Source of the DNA: Pseudomonadota bacterium
Lineage (GTDB): Bacteria; Pseudomonadota; Alphaproteobacteria; Sphingomonadales; Sphingomonadaceae
Direction of reading: 5' to 3'
DNA length: 23,615 nucleotides
NCBI GenBank assembly: GCA_023423775.1
Contig: JAFAEZ010000008.1
Location: forward strand, 1 to 23,615
The notes beneath the pieces were generated by a model, which did no database searches, was not told the origin of the DNA, and saw nothing but the letters and a program-made list of their open reading frames with translations. Positions 1 to 8,783 of this stretch are shown here, one piece after another; the first letter of the stretch is position 1, and the number at the start of each line of letters is the position of its first letter. A program made the position numbers and the translations under genes.

Positions 1-1118
1 GCCTGCAGCGGGTCACCGCCTGGGCGGGAGTCATCACCGCCGCGGTGGTGGTGCAGGGCGGCCCGGCCCGGCTCGGGGCGGGCGAGGCGGGGCTGATCCG
101 CGCCTTGGCGACGGCGCTGCACGAGGATGGCGGGCTGGTCAGCCGCTCGCCCACCGACCAGCTCCGGCTGGTCGAGATTCTCGCCCAGCTACGTACGGTC
201 TACAACGCCGCGCGCCGCGAGATGCCCGAAGAGATTGCCGAGGCGCTCTCCGCGGGCGTCGCCGCCTTGCTGTCGGTAACCCTCGGCGACGACGCGCTGT
301 CGAGCTGGCAGGGCGGCAACATGGTCTCGGCCCGGCGCGTGCTGGCGGCGATCGAAGGTTCCGGCGTCACCACCCGTGCGCTGCGCCAGGCGCGGGGCTG
401 GGGCTATCATCGCCTCGAGGCGCGCAAGAGCATCGCCATCTTCGACGCCGCGCCGCCGCCGCCCAGCCGCACGATCGTCGGCGGGTGCGCGTCGACCCTC
501 GCGTTCGAGTTCAGCGACGGGCCGGACCGGCTGATCGTCAATTGCGGCGGCGCCCGCCCGCCGGCTTTGCCCGATGCATTGATCCAAGGTCTGCGCACCA
601 CAGCGGCCCACACCACGCTGACGCTCGGCGACCGCAATTCCACCGCGGTCCACGACGATGGCAGCCTCGGCAAGGGCGTCAGCCAGGTCGAGCTTTCGCG
701 CGACGAGACCAGCGGCACGACGATGGTGGAGGCCAGTCACGACGGCTATGTGCGCCGCTTCGGGCTGATCCACCAGCGCCAGCTCATCCTCTCGGCCGAC
801 GGTCTCGAGCTGAAGGGCGAGGACTGCCTGATGCCGGGCGGCCGGCGCCGCCGCGGCGAGCCGATTCCGTTCGCGGTGCGCTTCCATCTCGCGCCGGCGG
901 TGGAGGTGACTAGCACCGCCGACGGGCAGGGTGCGCTCCTCCGGATCCGCGGCCACACGACCTGGCAGTTCCGCTGCCGCGGCGGCCAGCTGGCGATCGA
1001 GGACAGCCTGTGGATCGACGGCGACGCCAAGCCGCACCCCAGCCTGCAGCTGGTGGTGACGGGCGAAACGCCTGCCGAGGGCATGACGATCAGCTGGGTC
1101 CTGAAACGGGCCGGCTAG
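1..1118 (+). CDS. Heparinase II/III family protein (5' end outside window)
   Basis: The reading frame is open from the first bases of the window to a TAG at 1116-1118, giving about 371 visible residues, so this is the C-terminal part of a longer gene whose start lies upstream. The visible part begins in the helical domain and continues into the beta-sandwich region of the heparinase II/III family. Family-like segments include an IVNCGGA stretch, a TTAAHTTLTLGDRNST-like stretch and a HDGYVRRFGLIHQRQL-like stretch. Family members are polysaccharide lyases or putative lyases acting on uronic-acid polymers. The substrate here cannot be told, and the bacterial purH-linked members are uncharacterised as far as I know. 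The stop lies 90 bases before purH on the same strand, so the two may be co-transcribed. Confidence 0.88.
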   Translation, partial: LQRVTAWAGVITAAVVVQGGPARLGAGEAGLIRALATALHEDGGLVSRSPTDQLRLVEILAQLRTVYNAARREMPEEIAEALSAGVAALLSVTLGDDALSSWQGGNMVSARRVLAAIEGSGVTTRALRQARGWGYHRLEARKSIAIFDAAPPPPSRTIVGGCASTLAFEFSDGPDRLIVNCGGARPPALPDALIQGLRTTAAHTTLTLGDRNSTAVHDDGSLGKGVSQVELSRDETSGTTMVEASHDGYVRRFGLIHQRQLILSADGLELKGEDCLMPGGRRRRGEPIPFAVRFHLAPAVEVTSTADGQGALLRIRGHTTWQFRCRGGQLAIEDSLWIDGDAKPHPSLQLVVTGETPAEGMTISWVLKRAG

Positions 1119-1208
1119 GCCGTCGGTCCGGGGTGACGGTCGGCGACGATGGCGTTATGGGAGCGCCAACAATCGCCGCGCCTTCGCGCCGTCCCAACAG
1201 GAACCATC

Positions 1209-2798
1209 ATGTCCGACGTGAAAATCACCCGCGCCCTCCTGTCCGTTTCCGACAAGAGCGGTCTCGTTGAACTCGGCCAGGCCCTGGCGCGCCATGGCGT
1301 CGACCTGGTCTCGACCGGAGGGACGGCCAAGGCGCTGCGCGATGCGGGTCTAGAGGTTCGGGACATTTCGGACCTGACCGGTTTCCCGGAAATGATGGAC
1401 GGACGGGTGAAGACCCTGCACCCGAAGGTGCATGGCGGCCTGCTCGCCGTGCGCGACAATCCCGAGCATGTCGCATCGATGCAGGAGCATGAGATCGGGG
1501 CGATCGATCTGGTCGTGGTCAATCTCTACCCGTTCGCCCAGACCGTCGCCAAGGGCGCCGGCCGCGACGAGATCATCGAGAATATCGACATCGGCGGCCC
1601 GTCGATGGTCCGCTCGGCGGCGAAGAACCACGCCCATGTCGCGATCGTGACCGACCCGTCCGATTATGCCGAGCTTATCGAAGCGCTCGACGCGAACGGC
1701 GGCATGACGTCACTCGACTTCCGCAAGCGGCTGGCTGCCAAGGCCTTTTCGGCAACGGCGGCCTATGATTCGATGATCGCGTCCTGGTTCGCATTCGCCG
1801 ACCAGCAGCAATTCTTCCCGGACATGCTGCCGGCGATCATGAACAAGGGCGAGGAGCTGCGCTACGGCGAGAACCCGCACCAGAAGGCCGCGCTCTACCT
1901 CCCCGCCGGCCCGCACAGCCGCGGCATCGCCCAGGCCGAACAGGTGCAGGGCAAGGAACTGAGCTACAACAATTACAACGACGCCGATGCCGCGCTCGAG
2001 CTGGCCGCCGAGTTCCGCGACGCAGGGCCGAGCTGCGTCATCGTCAAGCACGCCAACCCCTGCGGCGTCGCCACCGCGCCGACCCTGCTCAAGGCCTATG
2101 AGGAAGCCTTCGCCTGCGACACCGTCTCGGCGTTCGGCGGCATCATCGCCGTCAACCAGCCGCTGACCGGCGAAGTCGCCGAGGCAATGACCCAGATCTT
2201 CACCGAGGTGATCATCGCGCCCGACGCCGATGCCGACGCCCGCGCGGTCTTCGCCAAGAAGAAGAATCTGCGCCTGCTGCTGACCGGAACACTGCCCGAT
2301 CCGGCGCGCACCGGCTTCATGCTGAAGTCGATTGCCGGCGGCTATCTCGTCCAGACCCGCGACAACGGGCGCGTGACCCGCGAGGCGCTGAAGGTCGTCA
2401 CCAAGCGGGCTCCGACCGAGCAGGAGCTGACCGACGCCTTGTTCGCCTGGACGGTGGCCAAGCACGTCAAGTCGAACGCGATCGTCTATGCCAAGGACGG
2501 CGCCACCGCCGGCGTCGGCGCGGGCCAGATGAACCGTCTCGAATCCGCCCGCATCGCCGCCTGGAAGGCCAAGGACGCCGCCGAGAAGGCCGGCTGGGCC
2601 CAGCCGCGCACGATCGGCTCGGCGGTCGCCTCCGACGCGTTTTTCCCGTTCGCCGACGGCCTGCTCGCCGCCGTCGAGGCCGGCGCCACGGCGGTGATCC
2701 AGCCGGGCGGGTCGATCCGGGACGAAGAGGTCATCGCCGCCGCCGACGAGGCCGGGCTGGCGATGGTGTTCACCGGCATGCGCCACTTCCGCCACTAA
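1209..2798 (+). CDS. purH: Bifunctional AICAR formyltransferase / IMP cyclohydrolase
   Basis: This enzyme catalyses the last two steps of de novo IMP synthesis in the cytosol: formylation of AICAR with 10-formyl-tetrahydrofolate, then ring closure of FAICAR to IMP. At 529 residues it is the usual full length. The N-terminal MGS-like cyclohydrolase domain (about residues 1-200) shows STGGTAKAL and a GRVKTLHPKVHGG motif. The transformylase domain follows, with RYGENPHQ, KHANPCG and a C-terminal SDAFFPFADG motif. The ATG at 1209 is chosen because an AGGAA lies just upstream and the protein then begins directly with the family's N-terminus. An in-frame ATG at 1149 would add 20 residues with no family resemblance and no ribosome site. 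A perfect hairpin lies just beyond the stop. Confidence 0.97.
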   Translation: MSDVKITRALLSVSDKSGLVELGQALARHGVDLVSTGGTAKALRDAGLEVRDISDLTGFPEMMDGRVKTLHPKVHGGLLAVRDNPEHVASMQEHEIGAIDLVVVNLYPFAQTVAKGAGRDEIIENIDIGGPSMVRSAAKNHAHVAIVTDPSDYAELIEALDANGGMTSLDFRKRLAAKAFSATAAYDSMIASWFAFADQQQFFPDMLPAIMNKGEELRYGENPHQKAALYLPAGPHSRGIAQAEQVQGKELSYNNYNDADAALELAAEFRDAGPSCVIVKHANPCGVATAPTLLKAYEEAFACDTVSAFGGIIAVNQPLTGEVAEAMTQIFTEVIIAPDADADARAVFAKKKNLRLLLTGTLPDPARTGFMLKSIAGGYLVQTRDNGRVTREALKVVTKRAPTEQELTDALFAWTVAKHVKSNAIVYAKDGATAGVGAGQMNRLESARIAAWKAKDAAEKAGWAQPRTIGSAVASDAFFPFADGLLAAVEAGATAVIQPGGSIRDEEVIAAADEAGLAMVFTGMRHFRH

Positions 2799-2803
2799 GC
2801 ACG

Positions 2804-2827
2804 CGCCCTCCGGTCCGCCGGAGGGCG
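2804..2827 (+). terminator. Hairpin after purH, possible terminator
   Basis: A perfect 10-base-pair inverted repeat (CGCCCTCCGG / CCGGAGGGCG) with a 4-base loop (TCCG) begins 5 bases after the purH stop. No T-run follows, so it is not a textbook intrinsic terminator. It could stop transcription by itself or with Rho, or protect the purH mRNA 3' end. It separates purH from the promoter candidate of the next gene. Confidence 0.5.
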
Positions 2828-2835
2828 TCGCGGCC

Positions 2836-2861
2836 GGAACGATTCCGCGCGCAGGTCCGTT
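2836..2861 (+). promoter_or_regulatory. Candidate EcfG-type (general stress) promoter
   Basis: GGAAC at 2836-2840 is followed after exactly 17 bases by CGTT at 2858-2861. This matches the alphaproteobacterial EcfG consensus GGAAC-N16/17-CGTT at all nine defined positions. The predicted transcript start (around 2868) leaves a short leader containing an AAGGGAG-like ribosome site at about 2877-2883 and the ATG at 2890. It lies between the post-purH hairpin and the FAD/Rieske oxidoreductase gene, the expected place for a promoter of the latter. No experimental evidence is available. Confidence 0.55.
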
Positions 2862-2889
2862 GGCGCTCCCGATAGCAAGGGAGCCTCCT

Positions 2890-4419
2890 ATGAACGTCGG
2901 CGACGAGCGCAGCACCTCCTGCTGGATGGAATCGGGGCCGGCGATGGAGGCGCCGCCGCTTGGCTCCGACGTGGACTGCGACGTCGTCGTCATCGGCTCG
3001 GGCATCGCCGGGCTTTCGACCGCTTACGAGCTTTCGCGATTCGGACGCCGGGTGATCGTCATCGATCGCGGCAAGATCGGCTGGGGCATGACGGCGCGAA
3101 CCACAGCGCACCTCGCCACCGAACTCGACGACTTCTACTCGGAGCTGATCCGCGTGCGCGGCGAGGACGAGGCGCGGCTCTACCACGACAGTCAGGTCGC
3201 CGCCGTGAACCGCATCGAAGCGATCTGCCGCGACGAAGGGATCGACGCCGACTTTGCGCGGCTCGACGGCTATCTGTTCGCGGCCGAGCCCGACCACCGC
3301 GCCGATCTCGAGGAGGAATATCAAGCCTGCCGGACGATCGGCGTCCCGGTCGAATGGGCGGAGAGCGTGCCGATGCCGGGATTCGACACCGGACCGGCGC
3401 TGCGTTTCCCCAACCAGGGCCGCATCCACCCGATGAAATATCTCGCCGGCCTCGCCCGGGCGATCGAGGCGCGGGGCGGACGCCTCTATTCGGAGACGAC
3501 CCACGTATCCGACGACGAGGTGGACGGCGGCGTCGAGATCACCACCGAGGCGGGTCACAAGATCCGCGCCTCCGCCGCCGTTTTCTGCACGAACTCGCCG
3601 ACCAACGACAAGGTCGCGATCCACGCGAAGCAACTTCCCGACCGCACCTATGCGATCGCCGGCCGCGTCCCCAAAGGCTCTGTTCCCGACGTGCTCGCCT
3701 GGGACACATACGAGGCCTATCACTATGTCCGGATCCAGCCGCTGAGCGAGGCCGAGGATCTGCTCGTCGTCGGCGGCGAGGACCATCGCAGCGGCGAGGC
3801 CAATGACATGGAGGAGCGGCTCGCCACGCTCGAGCGCTGGACCCGCGAGCGCTATCCGAGCTTTACCAAGGCCGATTATCGCTGGTCGGGGCAAGTGCTG
3901 GAGCCGATCGACTTCATGCCCTTCTCGGGCCGCAACCCGGGCAGCAAGAACATCTACATCCACACCGGCGATTCAGGGCAGGGCATCACCAACGGCGTTG
4001 CCGGAAGCCTCACCATCCTGCCGCTGATCATCGGCGAGGACAGCCGCTACGCGCCCGTCTTCGATCCATCGCGCAAGTCCGCCGCGGGCCCCGCCGCCAC
4101 CGAATTCCTGAAGGGACAGGCCGGGGTCGCCAAGAATTTCGCCGAATATGTGACTCCGGGGCAGGTCGCCTCGGCCGACGATCTCGCGCCGGGCGAAGGC
4201 GCCGTCATCCGCGAAGGGCTAAGCAAGATCGCCACCTACAAGGCCGAGGACGGCACCGTCATCCGACGCTCGGCGGTCTGCACCCACATGGGCTGCCTGG
4301 TCCACTGGAACGGCTTCGAGAAATGCTGGGATTGCCCGTGCCATGGTTCGCAATTCGCGCCCGACGGCCAGGTGCTCAACGGACCGGCGGTGAAGCCCCT
4401 GGCGGCGGCGGAAGAGTGA
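2890..4419 (+). CDS. FAD-dependent oxidoreductase with C-terminal Rieske domain
   Basis: The 509-residue protein fuses a DAO-type FAD-binding oxidoreductase to a Rieske [2Fe-2S] domain, the architecture of Bacillus YhfW. The N-terminal dinucleotide motif GSGIAGLS follows a beta strand near residue 33. The last roughly 90 residues hold the Rieske motif: Cys464-x-His466, then after 15 residues Cys482-x2-His485, with Cys469 and Cys484 placed for the usual disulfide. Electrons probably pass between flavin and cluster, but substrate and partner are unknown. No signal peptide is evident, so it is likely cytosolic. ATG 2890 is chosen because AAGGGAG lies just upstream; an in-frame TTG at 2860 falls inside the promoter candidate. 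The 3' end overlaps the opposite-strand flippase gene by 44 bases. A perfect EcfG-like promoter upstream suggests stress control. Confidence 0.9.
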   Translation: MNVGDERSTSCWMESGPAMEAPPLGSDVDCDVVVIGSGIAGLSTAYELSRFGRRVIVIDRGKIGWGMTARTTAHLATELDDFYSELIRVRGEDEARLYHDSQVAAVNRIEAICRDEGIDADFARLDGYLFAAEPDHRADLEEEYQACRTIGVPVEWAESVPMPGFDTGPALRFPNQGRIHPMKYLAGLARAIEARGGRLYSETTHVSDDEVDGGVEITTEAGHKIRASAAVFCTNSPTNDKVAIHAKQLPDRTYAIAGRVPKGSVPDVLAWDTYEAYHYVRIQPLSEAEDLLVVGGEDHRSGEANDMEERLATLERWTRERYPSFTKADYRWSGQVLEPIDFMPFSGRNPGSKNIYIHTGDSGQGITNGVAGSLTILPLIIGEDSRYAPVFDPSRKSAAGPAATEFLKGQAGVAKNFAEYVTPGQVASADDLAPGEGAVIREGLSKIATYKAEDGTVIRRSAVCTHMGCLVHWNGFEKCWDCPCHGSQFAPDGQVLNGPAVKPLAAAEE

Positions 4420-5908
4420 TCTCCTTCGGCTTCTTCATCCGGAACAGCACCCGATCCTCGTGGGTGAAGCCGCGGCGCCACACGACGATTCCGAACGTAC
4501 CGAGAATGAGCGGGATGCCCACCACCAGCTCGAACCATTCGAACGATTGCGGAAGCACCGTCACGCCGTAGCCCACCACCGCTGCCGCGCCCGCCGCCCA
4601 GACCAGCGGCCAGCGCCAGCTCTGCACCGGCGCATCGAGCAGGCGGCTGAGCAGGCGCGACTTGAGGATCGAGGACAGGCCGAGCGCCAGGCACAGCGCG
4701 ATGGCGGGACCGGCGGCCTGGAAGGTCTCGGGCCAGTTGAGCTCGCGCATGCCCAAGATCAGCACCAGCGACAGCCCCACCTGGACGACGATCATCAGGA
4801 TCGAGATCATGAGATTTCGGTGGCGCGCGATATAGACCAGGGCCGCTTCCGACACGACGGCGGTCGCGGCGACTACCTCCGCCGCCAGCAGGAAAGCCAG
4901 CGCGCCGGTGCCGCCGACGAATTGCGGACCGACCAGACCCATCACCGCCTCGCCCGGTATGCCCAGCGACAAGGCGATTCCGGCCTGAGCGGCGATGATC
5001 CAGAAACCGACCTGCCGGACCTGATTGGCGACGGCCTTGCGGTCCCCCTCGGCCAGCTTTTCGGTGATGACCGGGCCGAGGATGGGATCGAAGCTGGTCT
5101 TCAGCTTCTGCGGCAGCGAGGCGACTTGCTGGGCGACATAATAGACGCCGACGATCGCCGGCGAGAAGAACAGGCCGAGTATGGCGATGTCGATGCGGCG
5201 CGAGCCCCATTCGATCGCGTCCGCGGCCGCCAGCGGCGTGTTGCGGCGGGCCAGCGACCACAAGACACCCGGCTGCGGCCGCCAGCCTCGCGGTAGTCCG
5301 TAGCTGCGGTAAAGCGGCCACAAGGACGCCAACAACGCGGCCAGCATCGAGAGCACATAGGAAATGATCAGCCCGTCGCGCGACGAGAGGAACGACAAGA
5401 CGAACGCGGCAATGCTGATCGTCCACGGCTCGACGATCGCGCGCGCCGTCACCGTCGCCCGGACATTGTGGCGGTAGGCCAGGGCCGCCAGCGCGACGTC
5501 CGACCCCGCTACGGCGAACACGATCAGCGGCAACAGCCATTCGAGGCCGTGGATCTTGCTGTTCGGGAACATCGCCTGCGGGAAGATGGCGAGCACGATC
5601 GTCGCCACGGCGGAGGCAAGAAAGGCGACCAGCATCGCGTCGGCGACGACACAGACATGGGGCTTGTCGGTCGAGGACAGCTGCTGCGCGAGGCCCCGCT
5701 TCAGGCCCAATGTGGCGAGCTGCGCCGCGAACTCGACGATCAGCACGGCATAGGCGAAGCGGCCCAGCGCTTCGGCGCCGTAGATGCGGCCGGCGATGAA
5801 CAGGAATGGCAGTCGGGCCGCGAGCCTCAGGAGGAAGCCGAAGAAATTGGTCCGCCCGCCTTTGGCCAGCGCCGCGATGTCGTCATCGGCCGGGGCAGTC
5901 GTGCTCAA
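4376..5908 (-). CDS. Oligosaccharide flippase / Wzx-like membrane protein
   Basis: This is a strongly hydrophobic protein of about 510 residues with repeated transmembrane segments over its whole length, as in the polysaccharide transporter (Wzx/MOP) superfamily that flips lipid-linked sugars across the inner membrane. The N-terminal segment (RTNFFGFLLRLAARLPFLF, then GAEALGRFAYA) is typical of such flippases. The tail is proline-rich and charged. The chosen start is a TTG at 5908 that overlaps the polA stop as TTGA, with GGGG about nine bases upstream; a second in-frame TTG at 5923 would add five residues. There is no ATG near the N-terminus. No glycosyltransferase or polymerase genes lie nearby, so the sugar carried is unknown. 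The 3' end runs 44 bases into the convergent FAD/Rieske gene. Confidence 0.85.
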   Translation of the reverse strand: MSTTAPADDDIAALAKGGRTNFFGFLLRLAARLPFLFIAGRIYGAEALGRFAYAVLIVEFAAQLATLGLKRGLAQQLSSTDKPHVCVVADAMLVAFLASAVATIVLAIFPQAMFPNSKIHGLEWLLPLIVFAVAGSDVALAALAYRHNVRATVTARAIVEPWTISIAAFVLSFLSSRDGLIISYVLSMLAALLASLWPLYRSYGLPRGWRPQPGVLWSLARRNTPLAAADAIEWGSRRIDIAILGLFFSPAIVGVYYVAQQVASLPQKLKTSFDPILGPVITEKLAEGDRKAVANQVRQVGFWIIAAQAGIALSLGIPGEAVMGLVGPQFVGGTGALAFLLAAEVVAATAVVSEAALVYIARHRNLMISILMIVVQVGLSLVLILGMRELNWPETFQAAGPAIALCLALGLSSILKSRLLSRLLDAPVQSWRWPLVWAAGAAAVVGYGVTVLPQSFEWFELVVGIPLILGTFGIVVWRRGFTHEDRVLFRMKKPKEITLPPPPGASPPVR

Positions 5909-8673
5909 TGCGCGGCGCCCCAATTGGGGCCCGTGCCGATCTCGACGCCGAGCGGCACCGACAGCTTCACTGCCGGCTCCGCGGCGCCCTCCATCACTTT
6001 CCGGATGACGATGCTGGCGCGTTCGACGTCCGCCTCGGGCACTTCGAACACCAGTTCGTCATGGACCTGCATCAGCATGCGGGTCGAACCGAGCCCGGCC
6101 GCTTCCAGCGCTGGGCACATGCGCGCCATCGCCCGCTTGATGATGTCGGCGCTGGTACCCTGGATGGGGGCGTTGACCGCCGCGCGCTCGGCGCCCTGCC
6201 GCTCGCCCTGATTCTTCGCCTTGATGCGCGGGAAATGCGTCTTGCGCCCGAACAGGGTGGTGGTGAAGCCGACGTCGCGCGCCTTGGTGAGCGTATCGGC
6301 GATATAGTTGCTGATGCCCGGGAAGCGCTCGAAATAGCGGTCGATGATCGCCTGCGCCTCGTCGGCGGTGACCCCAAGGCGTCCGGCCAGCCCCCAGCGC
6401 GAGATGCCGTAGAGGATCGCGAAGTTGATCGTCTTGGCGCTGGCGCGGGTGTCTCGGTTGACCTCGCCGAACAGCTCCTGCGCGGTCATGTTGTGGATGT
6501 CCGCGCCCTCTTCGAACGCCTGGCGGAGCTGCGGCACGTCCGCCATGTGCGCGGCGAGGCGCAGCTCGATCTGGCTGTAGTCGGCGGCGAGGATGACGTG
6601 GCCCTCTTCGGCGATGAAGGCGTCGCGGATGCGGCGGCCCATCTCGGTCCGGATCGGGATGTTCTGCAGGTTGGGATCGGTCGAGGACAGCCGGCCGGTC
6701 TGCGCGCCAGACAGCGAATAGCTGGTGTGAACCCGCCCGGTGTCCTTGTTGATCTGTTCCTGCAAGGCGTCGGTATAGGTCGACTTGAGCTTGGAAAGCT
6801 GGCGCCACTCTAGAACGAGGTTGGCGATCGGCACGCCGTCCTTGGCGAGCCGCTCGAGCTCGGTGACGTCGGTCGACCACACCCCGGACTTGCCCTTGCG
6901 ACCGCCCTTCAGCTGCATCTTGTCGAACAGGATCTCGCCCAGCTGCTTGGGCGAGCCGATCGTGAAGCGGCAGCCGGCCTCGCCGCAGATGCGCTCTTCG
7001 AGTTCCGCGATCTGCGCGGAGAATTCGGACGAGAGCTTCTGCAGCTCCTCGCGGTCGACCTTCACGCCCTCGCGCTCCATGCGCGCGACCACCGGGACCA
7101 GCGGCCGGTCTACCATCTCATAGATGCGCGCGACGCGCTCGTGCGCCAGCCGCGTCTTGAACCGGTTCCAGAGCCGCAGGGTCACGTCGGCGTCCTCGGC
7201 GGCATATTCGGTGGCGCGGTCGATCGGCACCTGGTCGAAGCTGATCTGCTTCTGGCCGGTGCCGCACAATTCCTTGAACGTCAGGCACTCGTGGTCGAGA
7301 TGCTTGCGGGCAAGATCGTCCATCGAATGGCTGTTGAGACCGCCGGCATCGAGATCGAAGCTCATCACGAGCGTGTCGTCGAGCGGCGCGACCTTGATCC
7401 CGCGGCGGTCGAGAACGACCCAGTCGAACTTGAAATTGTGGCCGATCTTGAGAACGGCCGGATCCTCGAGCAACGGCTTCAGCTTGCCCAGCACGAGCGC
7501 GGCCGGCAGCTGGTGCGGGCGCTCGCTGAGCAGATCGTGGCCGCCGTGTTCGAGCGGAATGTAGCAAGCCTTGCCGCATTCGGTGGCGAGGCTGATTCCA
7601 ACCAAGGTGGCGCTGACGCAGTCGACCGAATTGGTCTCGGTATCAAGCGCGATGAAGCCGTTCTTGCGCGCCTCGGCGATCCAGCGGTCGAGTTCGGCCT
7701 CGTCGGTCACGGTGACGTAGGCCGAGCGATCGATCTTCGGTTCCGGGCGAACCTCCGACTGAACCGGGGTCGCGGAGGGCGAGGTGGACGGCGCCTGGAC
7801 CTGCGAGCTGCCGTTGAGTTTCGCGAGCAGCGACCGGAAGCCCTGCTCCTCCAGGAATTCGCGGAGCGGGGCGTCGGGGATGCCCTTCATCTTCAGGTCT
7901 TCGAGCGGCTCGGGCAGAGGCGAATCGCAGACCAGACGGACGAGCTCCCGCGACAGTCGCGCGTTGTCGGCATGCTCGATCAGATTGTCGCGCATCTTCG
8001 ATGGTTTCATCGACGGCGCGGCGGCGAGCACCGCTTCGACGTCGCCATATTCGACGATCAGCTTCGACGCCGTCTTGGGGCCGATTCCGGGGACGCCCGG
8101 AACATTGTCGACGCTGTCGCCCATCAGCGCCAGCACTTCGCCCAATTGCTCGGGCGGAACGCCGAACTTCTCGATCACATAATCGGGGCCGATGCGGCGG
8201 TCGTTCATCGTGTCGAGCATGTCGAGGCCGGGCTCGATCAGCTGCATCAGGTCCTTGTCGGAGCTGACGATCGTCACGTTCCAGCCTTCGCGCAGCGCCG
8301 CCTTGGCGTAGCAGGCGATAATGTCGTCCGCCTCGAGGCCCTCCTCCTCGATGCAAGGCAGCGAGAAGGCGCGGGTGGCGTCGCGGATGAGCGGGAATTG
8401 CGGGATCAGCTCGGGCGGCGGCGGCGGCCGGTGCGCCTTGTATTTGTCGTACATCTCGTTGCGGAACGTCTTCGACGAAGCGTCGAAGATCACTGCGAGA
8501 TGAGTCGGGCCATCCTGCTTGTGCAGGCTCTCGGCCAGCTTCCACAGCATCGTCGTATAGCCGTAGACGGCCCCGACATTGAGCCCGTGCCGGTTGGTCA
8601 GCGGCGGCAGCCGGTGGAAGGCGCGGAAAATGTAGCTCGAGCCGTCGACGAGGTAGAGATGCTGGGAGGACAT
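5905..8673 (-). CDS. polA: DNA polymerase I
   Basis: This is full-length DNA polymerase I, 922 residues, used in Okazaki fragment maturation and excision repair. The 5' nuclease domain (about 1-290) shows LEADDIIACYA, SSDKDLMQLI and a GDSVDNVPGVPGIGPK helix-hairpin-helix segment. The 3'-5' exonuclease domain is intact: Asp344 and Glu346 in DTETNSVD, a HNFKFD motif and a YAAEDAD motif, so proofreading is expected. The polymerase domain holds motif A (ADYSQIELR), motif B (RxxAKxxNFxxxYG) and motif C (QVHDELVFE). A low-complexity linker rich in Ser, Pro and Thr joins the first two domains near residue 295-315. The ATG at 8673 has no clear Shine-Dalgarno sequence. The downstream flippase gene starts at the polA stop. 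Confidence 0.98.
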   Translation of the reverse strand: MSSQHLYLVDGSSYIFRAFHRLPPLTNRHGLNVGAVYGYTTMLWKLAESLHKQDGPTHLAVIFDASSKTFRNEMYDKYKAHRPPPPPELIPQFPLIRDATRAFSLPCIEEEGLEADDIIACYAKAALREGWNVTIVSSDKDLMQLIEPGLDMLDTMNDRRIGPDYVIEKFGVPPEQLGEVLALMGDSVDNVPGVPGIGPKTASKLIVEYGDVEAVLAAAPSMKPSKMRDNLIEHADNARLSRELVRLVCDSPLPEPLEDLKMKGIPDAPLREFLEEQGFRSLLAKLNGSSQVQAPSTSPSATPVQSEVRPEPKIDRSAYVTVTDEAELDRWIAEARKNGFIALDTETNSVDCVSATLVGISLATECGKACYIPLEHGGHDLLSERPHQLPAALVLGKLKPLLEDPAVLKIGHNFKFDWVVLDRRGIKVAPLDDTLVMSFDLDAGGLNSHSMDDLARKHLDHECLTFKELCGTGQKQISFDQVPIDRATEYAAEDADVTLRLWNRFKTRLAHERVARIYEMVDRPLVPVVARMEREGVKVDREELQKLSSEFSAQIAELEERICGEAGCRFTIGSPKQLGEILFDKMQLKGGRKGKSGVWSTDVTELERLAKDGVPIANLVLEWRQLSKLKSTYTDALQEQINKDTGRVHTSYSLSGAQTGRLSSTDPNLQNIPIRTEMGRRIRDAFIAEEGHVILAADYSQIELRLAAHMADVPQLRQAFEEGADIHNMTAQELFGEVNRDTRASAKTINFAILYGISRWGLAGRLGVTADEAQAIIDRYFERFPGISNYIADTLTKARDVGFTTTLFGRKTHFPRIKAKNQGERQGAERAAVNAPIQGTSADIIKRAMARMCPALEAAGLGSTRMLMQVHDELVFEVPEADVERASIVIRKVMEGAAEPAVKLSVPLGVEIGTGPNWGAAH

Positions 8674-8783
8674 TGGGCGGGTCTAGCCTAGTCCTCCGGC
8701 CAATGGGAGAGGGTGCGGCGCCTGTGGGAATTGCGGTTCGTGCGTAATCCCCCGTTCAACCCGGCAATGGCAGGGAAAGCGCC

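Noticed and set aside
1119..1208. Possible promoter or hairpin in front of purH
   Set aside because: Only a short imperfect CCGTC/GACGG pairing and no convincing -35/-10 pair could be seen; purH may be read from upstream.
4236..5540. Minus-strand frame of 434 codons within the flippase gene and beyond its stop
   Set aside because: It is frame-shifted against the flippase, lacks hydrophobic helices and is Arg/Gly-rich, so it is a shadow.
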